The notes under the pieces were generated by a model. That model was given only the letters and a program-made list of their open reading frames with translations. It made no database searches and had not been told where the DNA came from. Shown piece after piece: positions 33,108-41,463 of a stretch of DNA of 64,000 nucleotides. How positions within the stretch are numbered: the stretch's first letter is position 1; every line of letters begins with the position of its first letter. A program made the translations under genes and the position numbers. Source of the DNA: Gammaproteobacteria bacterium (lineage in GTDB: Bacteria > Pseudomonadota > Gammaproteobacteria > Tenderiales > Tenderiaceae); NCBI GenBank assembly GCA_016200485.1, contig JACQEP010000004.1, forward strand, positions 248,001-312,000, in the 5' to 3' direction.

Positions 33108-33607
33108 TTACGTACGCCGAAAAAGGGTCGGGGCTTCATCGAGTTATCGCGGCCTCGGGTCATTGGCTCGAGCAACGCAATGGCGAGTGGATATCGAGCA
33201 ATGACGCCGCCGTCCAGACGATCATTGACGGCTACATGCTCGCCGACACGCAGGCTGAAATATGCACTGCCATCGACGCGCACGCCGCGACAGTGCGCGA
33301 GCGGGCGACCGCCGGAGTATCAGCGGCGGAAATGTCTAGCTGGAGCCTGAAAATTGCCGAGGCCCGCGCCTATACGGCGAGCGGCAACGCCAGCGATGCG
33401 GCGCCGCTGTTGACTGTCGAGGCACAGATTCGCAATGTGCCGTTGCAAGCAGTCGTAGATCGCGTGATGGCGAAATCCACTGCGCTCCAAATGCTAGAGG
33501 CGACCATTGCCGGTGTCGCGGGGCTGCATAAAGATGCTGTGCGTTCGACGACGAATTTCGCGGATGCGCTGGCCTATGATTGGTCAACGGGCTGGCCCGC
33601 GTTATGA
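33104..33607 (+). CDS. DUF4376-like fibre-associated protein
   Basis: A 167-aa protein with ASGHWLEQRNGEWISSNDAA at the front and a helical end, CTAIDAHAATVRERATAGVS, resembling fibre-associated DUF4376-type proteins. It overlaps both neighbours by 4 bp. With the preceding gene it makes a small fibre-like module placed inside head genes. Confidence 0.55.
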   Translation: MITYAEKGSGLHRVIAASGHWLEQRNGEWISSNDAAVQTIIDGYMLADTQAEICTAIDAHAATVRERATAGVSAAEMSSWSLKIAEARAYTASGNASDAAPLLTVEAQIRNVPLQAVVDRVMAKSTALQMLEATIAGVAGLHKDAVRSTTNFADALAYDWSTGWPAL

Positions 33608-34647
33608 GTTTCGGATCAGCACCCTTTGGCACGATCCCACTGGGTACCACACAGGCTAGTGCGGGTGGCGGCCCAACACTGATCACAGCCAGTGATACAT
33701 TGTCTGTGTCATTGAGTGACGTCTCCGGGTCGGTACTTCTATCCAGCCTGGCCGACGCGCTGGACATTTCAATCACCGACACGGTTCAGACGGTTTCAGT
33801 CGTGATCGCCACTGCAGATACCCTCTCTGCTGCCATTACCGATGCGCAAACCAGTCAACTCTCCAGCAACCGCACCGATGCGCTCGATCTCGCCATTAGC
33901 GAGGCAGTGAATCTTCTCTCATTGCTGACCCGCGCCGACGGGCTGGATATGTCTGTCACCGATGTCAGCAATCTGCTGGTAAGCCTGGCAGCCAGCGATA
34001 CCGTGAGCATGTCCACCGCTGAGGGGTTGACTAATATTGTGGTCGCGCTGCAACTGGCCGATACCCTCGGCATCTCGATCACGGATGCCACGCAGGCAGT
34101 GTTCGCGCTCTTGGCGCGGACGGATGCTCTGAATATCTCGATTGTCGATGTGTCGAACAATTTCTCCACGCTGGCGCGCAGCGATGCCGTGACGATGTCA
34201 GTGACGGATGGTGCAACGATTCAAGTCACTCTGATCACGGGCGATACGGTGAGCCTGTCACTGACCGAAGGGTTGACGAATATTGTGGTCGCCCTACAGC
34301 TGGCAGACGCGCTCGGCGTTTCAATCACCGACGCCGCGCAGGCCGTATTCGCGTTGCTCGCCCGCGCCGATGATCTCAATGTTTCCGTGGCCGAATCCGT
34401 CAGCATCCTGGCATCACTGAACCGCGCCGACACGCTCGATCTGAGCGTGGCCGAACAAACCACGCTGCTGGGGTTAATCCAGGCGCTCGATACGTTGGCA
34501 GTGTCCGTGACCGATTCGGCATCGCGACAGGCGATCGGCAGCATTATCGCGCGGCTCACAGCCAAGCTCAGCATTTATCCCACGCTCGCGGCGGCACTGA
34601 AAAATTATCCAACGCTGTCGGCATCGATTACAGTTACTCAACGCTAA
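33604..34647 (+). CDS. Virion protein made of fourteen 20-21-residue repeats
   Basis: A 347-aa protein. After MSFGSAPFGTIPLGTTQASA, a start typical of phage structural proteins, it contains 14 tandem units of 20 or 21 residues with the pattern D-[TA]-L-x-[VI]-S-[IV]-[TS]-[DE] followed by leucines and an Ala-rich turn, for example DTLGISITDATQAVFALLAR. Units 6-7 (EGLTNIVVALQLADTLGISI) and 10-11 (EGLTNIVVALQLADALGVSI) are near copies, giving an 82-residue super-period. The pattern fits a beta-solenoid or stalk. No enzymatic motif is seen. It is probably a fibre or head spike. Confidence 0.75.
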   Translation: MSFGSAPFGTIPLGTTQASAGGGPTLITASDTLSVSLSDVSGSVLLSSLADALDISITDTVQTVSVVIATADTLSAAITDAQTSQLSSNRTDALDLAISEAVNLLSLLTRADGLDMSVTDVSNLLVSLAASDTVSMSTAEGLTNIVVALQLADTLGISITDATQAVFALLARTDALNISIVDVSNNFSTLARSDAVTMSVTDGATIQVTLITGDTVSLSLTEGLTNIVVALQLADALGVSITDAAQAVFALLARADDLNVSVAESVSILASLNRADTLDLSVAEQTTLLGLIQALDTLAVSVTDSASRQAIGSIIARLTAKLSIYPTLAAALKNYPTLSASITVTQR

Positions 34648-34669
34648 ACGGCAAGACAAAGGTGAACTA

Positions 34670-34903
34670 ATGCGCAACGAAAAAATGCAGGCACAAATTA
34701 CAGAGCAGCGCTTCGAACTGGTGAAGTTCGATGGCGAGCCGCCAGCGCCAGGCGAAGTCAAGGAGCCCGCCGAGATCATCGAGGGCGGCGATGGGATTGA
34801 GACGGCCATCACCTACCGTAAGGGCGAGGGCGACACGCTCAAATTGTTTACTGGCGACGGCAATGGCTACGCCATCTTGGCAAAAGAGGAGCCACGTGTA
34901 TGA
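34670..34903 (+). CDS. Small virion-operon protein (77 aa)
   Basis: An acidic ORF starting MRNEKMQAQITEQRFELVKF. It is separated from the repeat protein by 22 bp and overlaps the next ORF by 4 bp. Not recognised. Confidence 0.55.
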   Translation: MRNEKMQAQITEQRFELVKFDGEPPAPGEVKEPAEIIEGGDGIETAITYRKGEGDTLKLFTGDGNGYAILAKEEPRV

Positions 34904-35127
34904 AGATGAATATGCATCACTCAGGGTTTTGTGGTGAAAAAAGCTATGAGCCGGGCATTGTGGATGTGAATCACGACCACGCCCGCATGGTGTTCCTGCA
35001 TGGCCACGGATGTCCGGTGAATGAAGCCGATGAAGCGTTGAGCTTTGATGATGCCTGTGCACTGTTCCGGCTGCAGCCGGCCGAGATCGTCATTGCCACC
35101 GTCAACCACGCGCCGCAGGAGGCTTAA
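34900..35127 (+). CDS. Small virion-operon protein (75 aa)
   Basis: The ORF starts MKMNMHHSGFCGEKSYEPGI and is His-rich, with HDHARMVFLHGHGCPVNEAD. It overlaps the preceding stop by 4 bp. Metal binding is possible from the His/Cys pattern but speculative. Confidence 0.55.
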   Translation: MKMNMHHSGFCGEKSYEPGIVDVNHDHARMVFLHGHGCPVNEADEALSFDDACALFRLQPAEIVIATVNHAPQEA

Positions 35128-35129
35128 TC

Positions 35130-35510
35130 ATGGGAATGACAAATGCATTCCGCGACTATGTCGCACAGCAATCCATCGGTGAAGCCGTCACCGCGTTCAA
35201 TGCCGCCAACGCCTACCTTGGGGTAGGCGATTCCACTGCCGTATTTGCAGCGACGCAAACCGATTTGCAAGCCGCGACTAACAAGCTGCGCAAGGCGATG
35301 GAGGCCACCTACCCACAGCGCTCGGCGAATGTGCTGACGTTCCGCTCACTGTTCGGTACGGCCGACGCCAACTGGGCCTGGGCCGAATGGGGCGTCTTCA
35401 ACGCCGCATCGGCAGGCACGATGATGAACCGCAAGGTCGAAGCGCTCGGCACAAAAACCTCGGCGCAGAGCTGGCAGTTGACGATAACGAACACCCTGAA
35501 CGCGGTGTAA
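35130..35510 (+). CDS. Phage structural protein, unknown (126 aa)
   Basis: A 126-aa protein with MGMTNAFRDYVAQQSIGEAV, AANAYLGVGDSTAVFAATQT and a C-terminal QSWQLTITNTLNAV. It is beta-rich with the look of a virion accessory protein. Position two genes before gp36. Confidence 0.6.
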   Translation: MGMTNAFRDYVAQQSIGEAVTAFNAANAYLGVGDSTAVFAATQTDLQAATNKLRKAMEATYPQRSANVLTFRSLFGTADANWAWAEWGVFNAASAGTMMNRKVEALGTKTSAQSWQLTITNTLNAV

Positions 35511-35513
35511 CCG

Positions 35514-35837
35514 ATGCCTGAACTGCTCTACATCCGCAACACCAACACCATCGAGCTGGCCCAGCTCAAGAACGCTGAGTCTGGCGCCTTGCTCGATGGG
35601 GCGTATACCGTGCGCGCCACGATTAAGTCCGGCGGTGTGAATGTGAGTGGCGATAGTTGGCCGGTGGCGCTTACATATGCGGGCGCGAATGGCCGCTTTG
35701 TCGGCCGCGTGTCACATCAGTTGGTGCTGACGGATGGCACAGAGTATGACCTGATCGTTGAGGCCTTCAGCGTCACGGACAATGTCTATGGCGAATGGAA
35801 TGACAAGGTCACTGCCGCAGTGCGAGGACAAAACTGA
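35514..35837 (+). CDS. Ig-like small virion protein (107 aa)
   Basis: A 107-aa beta-sandwich-like ORF: MPELLYIRNTNTIELAQLKN, then GAYTVRATIKSGGVNV and TEYDLIVEAFSVTDNVYGEW. Its stop overlaps the gp36 start by 1 base. Role in the head-tail joint or decoration is guessed from position. Confidence 0.6.
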   Translation: MPELLYIRNTNTIELAQLKNAESGALLDGAYTVRATIKSGGVNVSGDSWPVALTYAGANGRFVGRVSHQLVLTDGTEYDLIVEAFSVTDNVYGEWNDKVTAAVRGQN

Positions 35838-36250
35838 TGACCTATATCACCCGCAAACAGCTGATCGACCGCTTCGGTAATACCGAGCTGGAGCAGCTCA
35901 CTGATCGTTTGAACCGTGGCCAGATCGATACTGCGGTGCTGGATGAGGCGATCGCCGACGCCGGTGCCACCATCGACAGCTATCTGCAACAGGCCTACAG
36001 CCTGCCGCTGGCGCAGGCGCTGATTGACGCCAGTCCGTTGAAACGTATCTGCGGTGACCTGGTGCTGTTTTATCTCTACTCCAACGGCGCGCCGGAACAC
36101 GCCGAGAAGAATCACGACAAGGCCATCGCCTGGCTGCGCGACATCGCCAGCGGCAAGGCGACGTTGGGCGAACAGGATACCCAGGCCGTGGGCGGCATGC
36201 GTGTCACTACGTCACAAGGCGTGAGCAATCACGACTGGGAGACATACTAA
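35837..36250 (+). CDS. Mu gp36-like head-tail protein (DUF1320)
   Basis: A 137-aa DUF1320 protein: MTYITRKQLIDRFGNTELEQ, AIADAGATIDSYLQQAYSLP, and KRICGDLVLFYLYSNGAPEH. This family is a head-completion/connector component in Mu-like phages. TAATG couples it to the gpG gene. Confidence 0.85.
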   Translation: MTYITRKQLIDRFGNTELEQLTDRLNRGQIDTAVLDEAIADAGATIDSYLQQAYSLPLAQALIDASPLKRICGDLVLFYLYSNGAPEHAEKNHDKAIAWLRDIASGKATLGEQDTQAVGGMRVTTSQGVSNHDWETY

Positions 36251-36756
36251 TGGCTGGGGCAAAGCTCATCGTTCACGACGAAGAAGTCCGCGCCGCGCTG
36301 CGCAAACTGCAAGCGCTGGATCGACAGGCGATGCTTGCGGAGATCGGCAGTTATGTGGTGAGCGCGACCAAGGCGCGTTTCCGCAAGAGCGAAGCGCCGG
36401 ACGGCAGCAAGTGGCAGCCATTGTCCTATGTCACCAAGCTGGCGCGCATCGGCGGCCGCAAGGCATTTAAAAAACGCGGCGGCTTGACGTCCCGTGCACA
36501 ACGAACGCTTGGCAACATGCTGCCGCTGATTGATCGCGGGCACCTGATGGGCTCGATCACTTATAACGTCAGCGGCGATTCCGTCGCCATCGGCACCAAT
36601 AGGAAATACGGCGCCATTCACCAGTTTGGCGACATGGCCGGACGCGGGCGCAAGGTCAAGATTCCCGCCCGTCCGTTCCTTGGTCTGAGCCGCACCGACC
36701 GCATCGAGGTCGACCACATCATGCGCAGCTATGTGCAGGGAGTGATGCCGCGATGA
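36250..36756 (+). CDS. Mu gpG-like virion morphogenesis protein
   Basis: A 168-aa protein of the phage virion morphogenesis family: VRAALRKLQALDRQAMLAEI, GSYVVSATKARFRKSEAPDG and IGTNRKYGAIHQFGDMAGRG. It is linked to tail completion. In Mu the gene sits beside gpF; here it lies after gp36, far from gpF, which is encoded on the other strand. Confidence 0.87.
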   Translation: MAGAKLIVHDEEVRAALRKLQALDRQAMLAEIGSYVVSATKARFRKSEAPDGSKWQPLSYVTKLARIGGRKAFKKRGGLTSRAQRTLGNMLPLIDRGHLMGSITYNVSGDSVAIGTNRKYGAIHQFGDMAGRGRKVKIPARPFLGLSRTDRIEVDHIMRSYVQGVMPR

Positions 36757-37187
36757 ATCTGGATTTAACAATTCTTGATGATGCCGTGCTGTCGCGATTG
36801 CAGGATCAATGCGCCGGGTTACGCACCATCGCCACGCTGGAATATGAAGAGCAGGTGCTGGAAAACACCTCTGACCCATTGCCCGCCGTTTATACGCTGA
36901 TCAACGGTGCAGCCTATGACACTGAGGCGGGTAATAGCCGTTATCAGGAGGGCGATGTCACTGTCACTGTGTTTGTGAAGACTCGCAATCTGCGCGGCTT
37001 CGGCGCAGCGCGCAAAGCCGATGACGGCGCCTACGCCATGATCCAGCAAGCCGCGACCGCACTGCTGGGCTACGCGCCCGGCGGCTGCGGTTATTTCAAT
37101 CTGGTCGAGATCGGCGCGGTGCGCGTCACCAAGCTCGACGCCATTTATGCCATTCAATTTACTGCTGCCACTGAGGAGAGCTACTAA
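36753..37187 (+). CDS. Mu gp37-like protein (DUF1834)
   Basis: A 144-aa DUF1834 protein with YEEQVLENTSDPLPAVYTLI, GAAYDTEAGNSRYQEGDVTV and RNLRGFGAARKADDGAYAMI. These are head-tail joining proteins in Mu-type genomes. Overlaps both neighbours by 1-4 bp. Confidence 0.83.
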   Translation: MNLDLTILDDAVLSRLQDQCAGLRTIATLEYEEQVLENTSDPLPAVYTLINGAAYDTEAGNSRYQEGDVTVTVFVKTRNLRGFGAARKADDGAYAMIQQAATALLGYAPGGCGYFNLVEIGAVRVTKLDAIYAIQFTAATEESY

Positions 37188-38143
37188 TGCCAACCAATTA
37201 CAAAGGCGGAAATTCACAACTGCTGCTGCAGCGTCAGCTGGTGGCGCGCACCGCGCCGACACCTGCCGCGTTCAAGATGAAATTCCTCGATCTTGAAATC
37301 AGTGATAGCGAACCCTATGCCGAGAACAATACCATCGACAACTCGTCGCCGCTGGGCGCGAAGCTCGGGGATTCCGATGAGGCGTGGACTGCAAAGCTTA
37401 ACGCGCCGCTCGACCTCAACGACATCGGCCAATGGCTGGCGCTATTGTTGGGTGCGCCGGTGACGACCGGTGCCGGGCCATACACGCATACCTTCACGCT
37501 CGGCCTGAGCGACCGGCCGTTTGCATTGTTGGATCTGGGGTACACCGATGCGCCCAAATATCGCCGCTGGCTGGATACTGTGATCAACTCGATCAGCTGG
37601 AATATCGCTGAGCGCGATCAGAACATGAGCCTTGATCTGGCACCAGCAGTGGAAGTGGTTCCGCGCCCGAGTGCGGTATTTCATGCCTCCCCCACCAGCT
37701 TTGCCGCCAACCGCGCCTGTAAAAAGGCGGGGAATATTTACGATGTCTCCGGATCCAATACGCTAGGTCGTGTCACAGCGGCTAACATCAGCATCAGTAA
37801 TAATCATGAGTCGGTGCATATTGCAGATGGACTCGCTGGGTACGGCGCTCACATTCTGGGTCTGCCATCGATCAGTGGCAGTCTGACAGCGTTATTCGGC
37901 AGCGATTCTGCGGTGATGGACTACATGGAAGGCCACACCTCCAAGCCGCTGGTGTTGGTGAGCAAGAACGCCGCTGGCGATAACTCGCTGACCGTGAATA
38001 TCGCCAATGTCGAGTTCGATAAACCCAAGCACAAGGTGCCAACCAGCAAGGGGTTGTTGATCGATACCAACTGGCGCGCCCACTCCGGCGGCGCGGCACC
38101 GACCATCGTGCTTGTGAATGGGATTGCCAGCTATGCGTCATAA
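37187..38143 (+). CDS. Phage tail tube protein
   Basis: A 318-aa tube protein as in non-contractile Mu-like phages. Segments include MPTNYKGGNSQLLLQRQLVA, LGLSDRPFALLDLGYTDAP and LPSISGSLTALFGSDSAVMD. No sheath gene accompanies it, which supports a siphovirus tail. Length and position before the chaperones fit. Confidence 0.85.
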   Translation: MPTNYKGGNSQLLLQRQLVARTAPTPAAFKMKFLDLEISDSEPYAENNTIDNSSPLGAKLGDSDEAWTAKLNAPLDLNDIGQWLALLLGAPVTTGAGPYTHTFTLGLSDRPFALLDLGYTDAPKYRRWLDTVINSISWNIAERDQNMSLDLAPAVEVVPRPSAVFHASPTSFAANRACKKAGNIYDVSGSNTLGRVTAANISISNNHESVHIADGLAGYGAHILGLPSISGSLTALFGSDSAVMDYMEGHTSKPLVLVSKNAAGDNSLTVNIANVEFDKPKHKVPTSKGLLIDTNWRAHSGGAAPTIVLVNGIASYAS

Positions 38144-38396
38144 GAGTGCTCAGACTGAATCCCCTCTCCCGCTAGCGGGAGAGGGTAACGAGCGCATGGA
38201 TGCGCGAGGTAGGGCAACGCATGGAGCGGTTGCCGAGGGAGAGGGCGTCACGTTCATCGATGCGCATTATCAGCAGCGCGATATCGAAATCGACGGCGCG
38301 ATGCTGGAAGTGCGAGGCGGTCGCGTCACAGTCACCGATCCCACGCTCATCGATGCACTGGATAAAACGTATGGAATGACACGGGAGAAAAACTGA
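38133..38396 (+). CDS. Small tail-region protein carrying an in-frame host repeat
   Basis: An 87-aa ORF overlapping the tail tube stop. Residues about 10-38 derive from an 87-bp block of host-type repeats (ESPLPLAGEGNERMDARGRA then THGAVAEGEG) that keeps the frame open. The remaining part, VTFIDAHYQQRDIEIDGAML, looks like an ordinary phage protein. The stop overlaps the next start as TGATG. Function is unknown and it may be damaged or tolerant of the insert. Confidence 0.7.
   Translation: MRHKSAQTESPLPLAGEGNERMDARGRATHGAVAEGEGVTFIDAHYQQRDIEIDGAMLEVRGGRVTVTDPTLIDALDKTYGMTREKN
38161..38247. repeat. 87-bp host-type repeat block inserted in a tail gene
   Basis: It starts with the perfect palindrome CCCTCTCCCGC-TA-GCGGGAGAGGG (38162-38185), then GCGCAT-GG-ATGCGC, then GGCAAC-10 nt-GTTGCC (38213-38234). 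The last part matches 8392-8422 at the prophage target site at 30 of 31 positions, inverted. The palindrome recurs at 49516-49539. 87 bp is a multiple of three. Confidence 0.85.
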
Positions 38397-38764
38397 TGTT
38401 GATGCTGGGTGCACCCAAACAAGAAGTGAAATGGCCAGAGGCTGGAATCACGCTGGAGCTGATTCCATTGCCCGAAGATGTCGATCAAAAACTGGTGCGC
38501 GAAACGGTGATCGAGGTGCGTGATGACAAAGGCAAGCTCACCGACGTGAAGCGCGACGTGACCCGCTACGCGCAACTGGTCGGAAAACACTGCATCAAGG
38601 GCTGGAGCGGTGTGGTCAACGCCGAGCGTGAGCCAGCAGCATGCACACCCGACGCCATCGATCAGTTCATGCTCATCGATGTCGCGCAGACATTCGTGTT
38701 TGGCAAGGTGAAGGGGCTTGCCTTGCATTTAGCCAACGAGGTCGACGACGCAAAAAACGCCTGA
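38396..38764 (+). CDS. Tail assembly chaperone G-type
   Basis: A 122-aa chaperone-like protein starting MLMLGAPKQEVKWPEAGITL and ending EVDDAKNA, located between tube and tape-measure genes. Its 3' end holds the -1 slippery heptamer A-AAA-AAC two codons before the stop. This is the standard G/GT arrangement of siphovirus tails, in which G binds and solubilises tape measure. Confidence 0.82.
   Translation: MLMLGAPKQEVKWPEAGITLELIPLPEDVDQKLVRETVIEVRDDKGKLTDVKRDVTRYAQLVGKHCIKGWSGVVNAEREPAACTPDAIDQFMLIDVAQTFVFGKVKGLALHLANEVDDAKNA
38752..38758 (+). other. Programmed -1 frameshift site A AAA AAC
   Basis: The heptamer is in the correct phase of the chaperone frame (GCA AAA AAC GCC TGA). A -1 slip enters an open frame of 98 codons ending at the tape-measure start. 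Confidence 0.85.
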
Positions 38765-39054
38765 CCGCCCGAGTCGAGTGGATACGCTCGGGCGGACCAA
38801 TGGCGTTAAAGGCGCTTGCCGATCTCGGCGAGGAGCCGGAGGAAAGCGACATGCCGCCGCTACTGGAATGGGAAGCGCCGCTCTGGGCGCTGTACCAAAC
38901 CCTCAAGCGGCAATGGCGGACGGGATTCGAAGGCGCGACCGGGCTGGACTTCAATGTGTTTTTGCCGGTGATCGAGAAGCGTGGCTGGGATGTGGATCTG
39001 AGTCTGGAATTATTGGCGGTGATCGAAGGGGCGATGCTGGTGCAGAATGGGTAA
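38758..39054 (+). CDS. T extension of the frameshifted tail chaperone GT
   Basis: Read in the -1 frame after the slippery site, this adds about 98 residues (RLTARVEWIRSGGPMALKAL, then PPLLEWEAPLWALYQTLKRQ) to give a GT protein near 219 aa. An internal ATG at 38800 exists but has no good ribosome site. It overlaps the tape-measure start by 8 bp. Confidence 0.82.
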   Translation, partial: RLTARVEWIRSGGPMALKALADLGEEPEESDMPPLLEWEAPLWALYQTLKRQWRTGFEGATGLDFNVFLPVIEKRGWDVDLSLELLAVIEGAMLVQNG

Positions 39055-41107
39055 ACAAGTTGCCGAGTTAAGTATTGTCATCACCGTCGACGGCAAGCAG
39101 TATGCAGCCACGCTGGATCAGGTCGATGCCAAGACGGCGCAATTTAGCAAGACGGCTGAAAAGTCGGCCGCCGGGTTGTCTCATTTAGCCGGACAAGTCA
39201 AAGCGCTCTACGGCGCATTCGCGGCCTATGGCGCTTTGAATCTTGTAAAGAATATCGTTGACATCAATGCGGAGTTTCAAAGGCTAAACGCCAGCCTGGT
39301 CACGGTCACAGGTTCTACGGCCGCAGCTGATCAAGCATTTTCGATGATCGAAAAATTCGCAACCACTACACCCTACCAATTGCAAGAAGTGGTCGAAGCC
39401 TTCATCAAATTAAAGGCACTTGGACTGGATGCCTCAGAAGACTCTCTCCGGTCATACGGCAACACAGCCTCGGCGATGGGTAAGTCACTCGATCAAATGA
39501 TCGAGGCAGTGGCCGATGCCGCGACGGGAGAATTCGAGCGGCTGAAAGAATTCGGCATCAAGGCTAGCGTGCAGGGCGATCAGGTGGCGCTCAGGTTCAA
39601 GGGCGTCACTACCATCGTGGGAAACAACGCGGAAGAGATCACCAAGTATTTGCGGCGGATTGGTGAAGAGGATTTCGCCGGTGGTATGGCGCGGCAGATG
39701 GATACGTTGGGCGGCAAATTCTCGAACCTTGGCGATGCGGCAGGATCATTGGCCAGAAGCATCGGTAAGGCGGGATTAAACGACCTAATCGGCGATATTA
39801 CGGAAGAGTTAAATCAGGCAACAATCGCCCTCGATGAGTTCATTAAAGACCCAAATAAGTTGCCCGATTGGGCCAAGGTCGGTGCGTTCACGCTGTTTAA
39901 ATTGAAACAGGAGTTCATTGATCTGGGTGATGTCATCGGCGCGACGGGTGCAATTTTAAATTTAGAAGTCGGCCCCGGTATGTTTGATCGTCTCGACGCC
40001 ATTCTTGAAGCCCGCCGCGAAAAGCGGCAGCAGATTGAAAAAGAGACTGAAGCGTTCGTGGCCAAGCTTGAAGGCATTGGCAAGCCGGGCAATGCGGCGC
40101 CAGCCGCGCCAGCTTTGCCGCCACCCGCTACTAACAAAGGTCGCCCTCGCGATTCGCGGCGCGATCTGGAAACCGCCGAAGAATACGGCAAATACATGTA
40201 CGAACTGGCCCGCCAGGCTTATCCCGATGCAACGCAGTCCGCCGAGGAATATGGCCAGGCGATGGCCAAGCTGGTCGTTGAACAGACCAAGACCGTCAAT
40301 GATGCGTACATAGATCGCCTCGCCGCCGCCGAACAAGTTGTTCGCGATAACTACACCGCCACAGACACGTTCACTGACGCCATGATTCGCCTGAATGCGC
40401 AATGGCTGACGGGCGATATCAGTACCGAAACCTATACCGACGGGATCGCCAGAGCCGAGAAAGCGATGAAGGATTTCGGCAATACCGGCACAGATTCAAT
40501 GAAGGAATTAATTGATGCCGTGCATGGATGGGGCAATGAGTTCACCAACACATTGGCTGATGCCGTAATGACAGGTAAATTGAATTTCAGCGATCTGGCC
40601 GATTCGATTATTCGCGACTTGCTGCGCATCCAGATTCAGAAAGGCATTACCGACTCCATCCTCAACGTCGATTGGAAAGGATTATTTCCCGGCGGATCCA
40701 GTCCGGCCTCAGGCGCGACAGTAACCCCAAGCGCTGGCGCGGTGATTGCCCACGCTGGCGCCATTATCGGCCAGGACGGCGGCCATCGCATCGTGGACGC
40801 CTCTGTGTTTCATGGCGCGCCCCGTTATCACACCGGAGGCATTGCAGGCAACGAAGTTCCGGCGATCTTGCAGCGCGGTGAAGGTGTATTTACCCAGGCG
40901 CAGATGCGTGCCTTGGGCAACTCCAGCCCAGGCGAACTCCGCGTCATCCTCGAAAATCGCGGCGCGCCAAAAGAAGCACAACAGGCGCAGGTGAACTTTG
41001 ACGCCAAGGGCATGGTCGTCACGATCATGATAGATGACATCCAACGCGGCGGTCCTGTTTCAGGTGCAATGAGTCGCACCTTTGGCTTGCAGCGAGGAGC
41101 AGCCTGA
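39047..41107 (+). CDS. Tail tape measure protein
   Basis: A 686-aa tape measure. The N-terminal part has QFSKTAEKSAAGLSHLAGQV and the family segment FEAFSMIEKF-type (AFSMIEKFATTTPYQLQEVV). A following piece is KALGLDASEDSLRSYGNTAS. The C-terminus has ELIDAVHGWGNEFTNTLADA and a glycine-rich membrane-type stretch. By the known length relation the tail would be roughly 100 nm. It starts inside the GT frame. Confidence 0.88.
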   Translation: MGKQVAELSIVITVDGKQYAATLDQVDAKTAQFSKTAEKSAAGLSHLAGQVKALYGAFAAYGALNLVKNIVDINAEFQRLNASLVTVTGSTAAADQAFSMIEKFATTTPYQLQEVVEAFIKLKALGLDASEDSLRSYGNTASAMGKSLDQMIEAVADAATGEFERLKEFGIKASVQGDQVALRFKGVTTIVGNNAEEITKYLRRIGEEDFAGGMARQMDTLGGKFSNLGDAAGSLARSIGKAGLNDLIGDITEELNQATIALDEFIKDPNKLPDWAKVGAFTLFKLKQEFIDLGDVIGATGAILNLEVGPGMFDRLDAILEARREKRQQIEKETEAFVAKLEGIGKPGNAAPAAPALPPPATNKGRPRDSRRDLETAEEYGKYMYELARQAYPDATQSAEEYGQAMAKLVVEQTKTVNDAYIDRLAAAEQVVRDNYTATDTFTDAMIRLNAQWLTGDISTETYTDGIARAEKAMKDFGNTGTDSMKELIDAVHGWGNEFTNTLADAVMTGKLNFSDLADSIIRDLLRIQIQKGITDSILNVDWKGLFPGGSSPASGATVTPSAGAVIAHAGAIIGQDGGHRIVDASVFHGAPRYHTGGIAGNEVPAILQRGEGVFTQAQMRALGNSSPGELRVILENRGAPKEAQQAQVNFDAKGMVVTIMIDDIQRGGPVSGAMSRTFGLQRGAA

Positions 41108-41463
41108 TGGCGACGTTCCCCTCTACCGGCAAATTACTCTTCAATGGTTTTGCCGAGCAACGCCAGCCTGCTGTGGTGCGTACCGAGATGGACTCCGGCC
41201 CGCCGAAGCAGACTAAAAAGCTGAGCCGTGTCATGATCACCCGGCCGGTCACGTATTTATTCGCAGCCGCCGACTACGCATCGTTTCTGACCTGGTTCGA
41301 GACCACGATTAACAACGGCAACGACTGGTTCGACTGGACCGATCCGCGCACCAGCACAGTCAAGCAGGCGCGCATCGTTGGTGGCCAGCTCGATGAAGCC
41401 CGCCCACGCAACGGCAAGCTCACCTATTGGACGGTGAGCTTCAAATTGGAGACATGGCAATAA
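41107..41463 (+). CDS. Minor tail protein (118 aa)
   Basis: A 118-aa ORF with MATFPSTGKLLFNGFAEQRQ, TRPVTYLFAAADYASFLTWF and DWFDWTDPRTSTVKQARIVG. This resembles the small tail-tip proteins that follow the tape measure in siphophages. The stop overlaps the next gene start (TAATG). Confidence 0.72.
   Translation: MATFPSTGKLLFNGFAEQRQPAVVRTEMDSGPPKQTKKLSRVMITRPVTYLFAAADYASFLTWFETTINNGNDWFDWTDPRTSTVKQARIVGGQLDEARPRNGKLTYWTVSFKLETWQ

Noticed and set aside
33660-34560. Tandem DNA repetition considered as a CRISPR array or satellite
   Set aside because: The periodicity is at protein level (60-63 bp units with many synonymous differences) inside an open frame, so it is a repeat protein.
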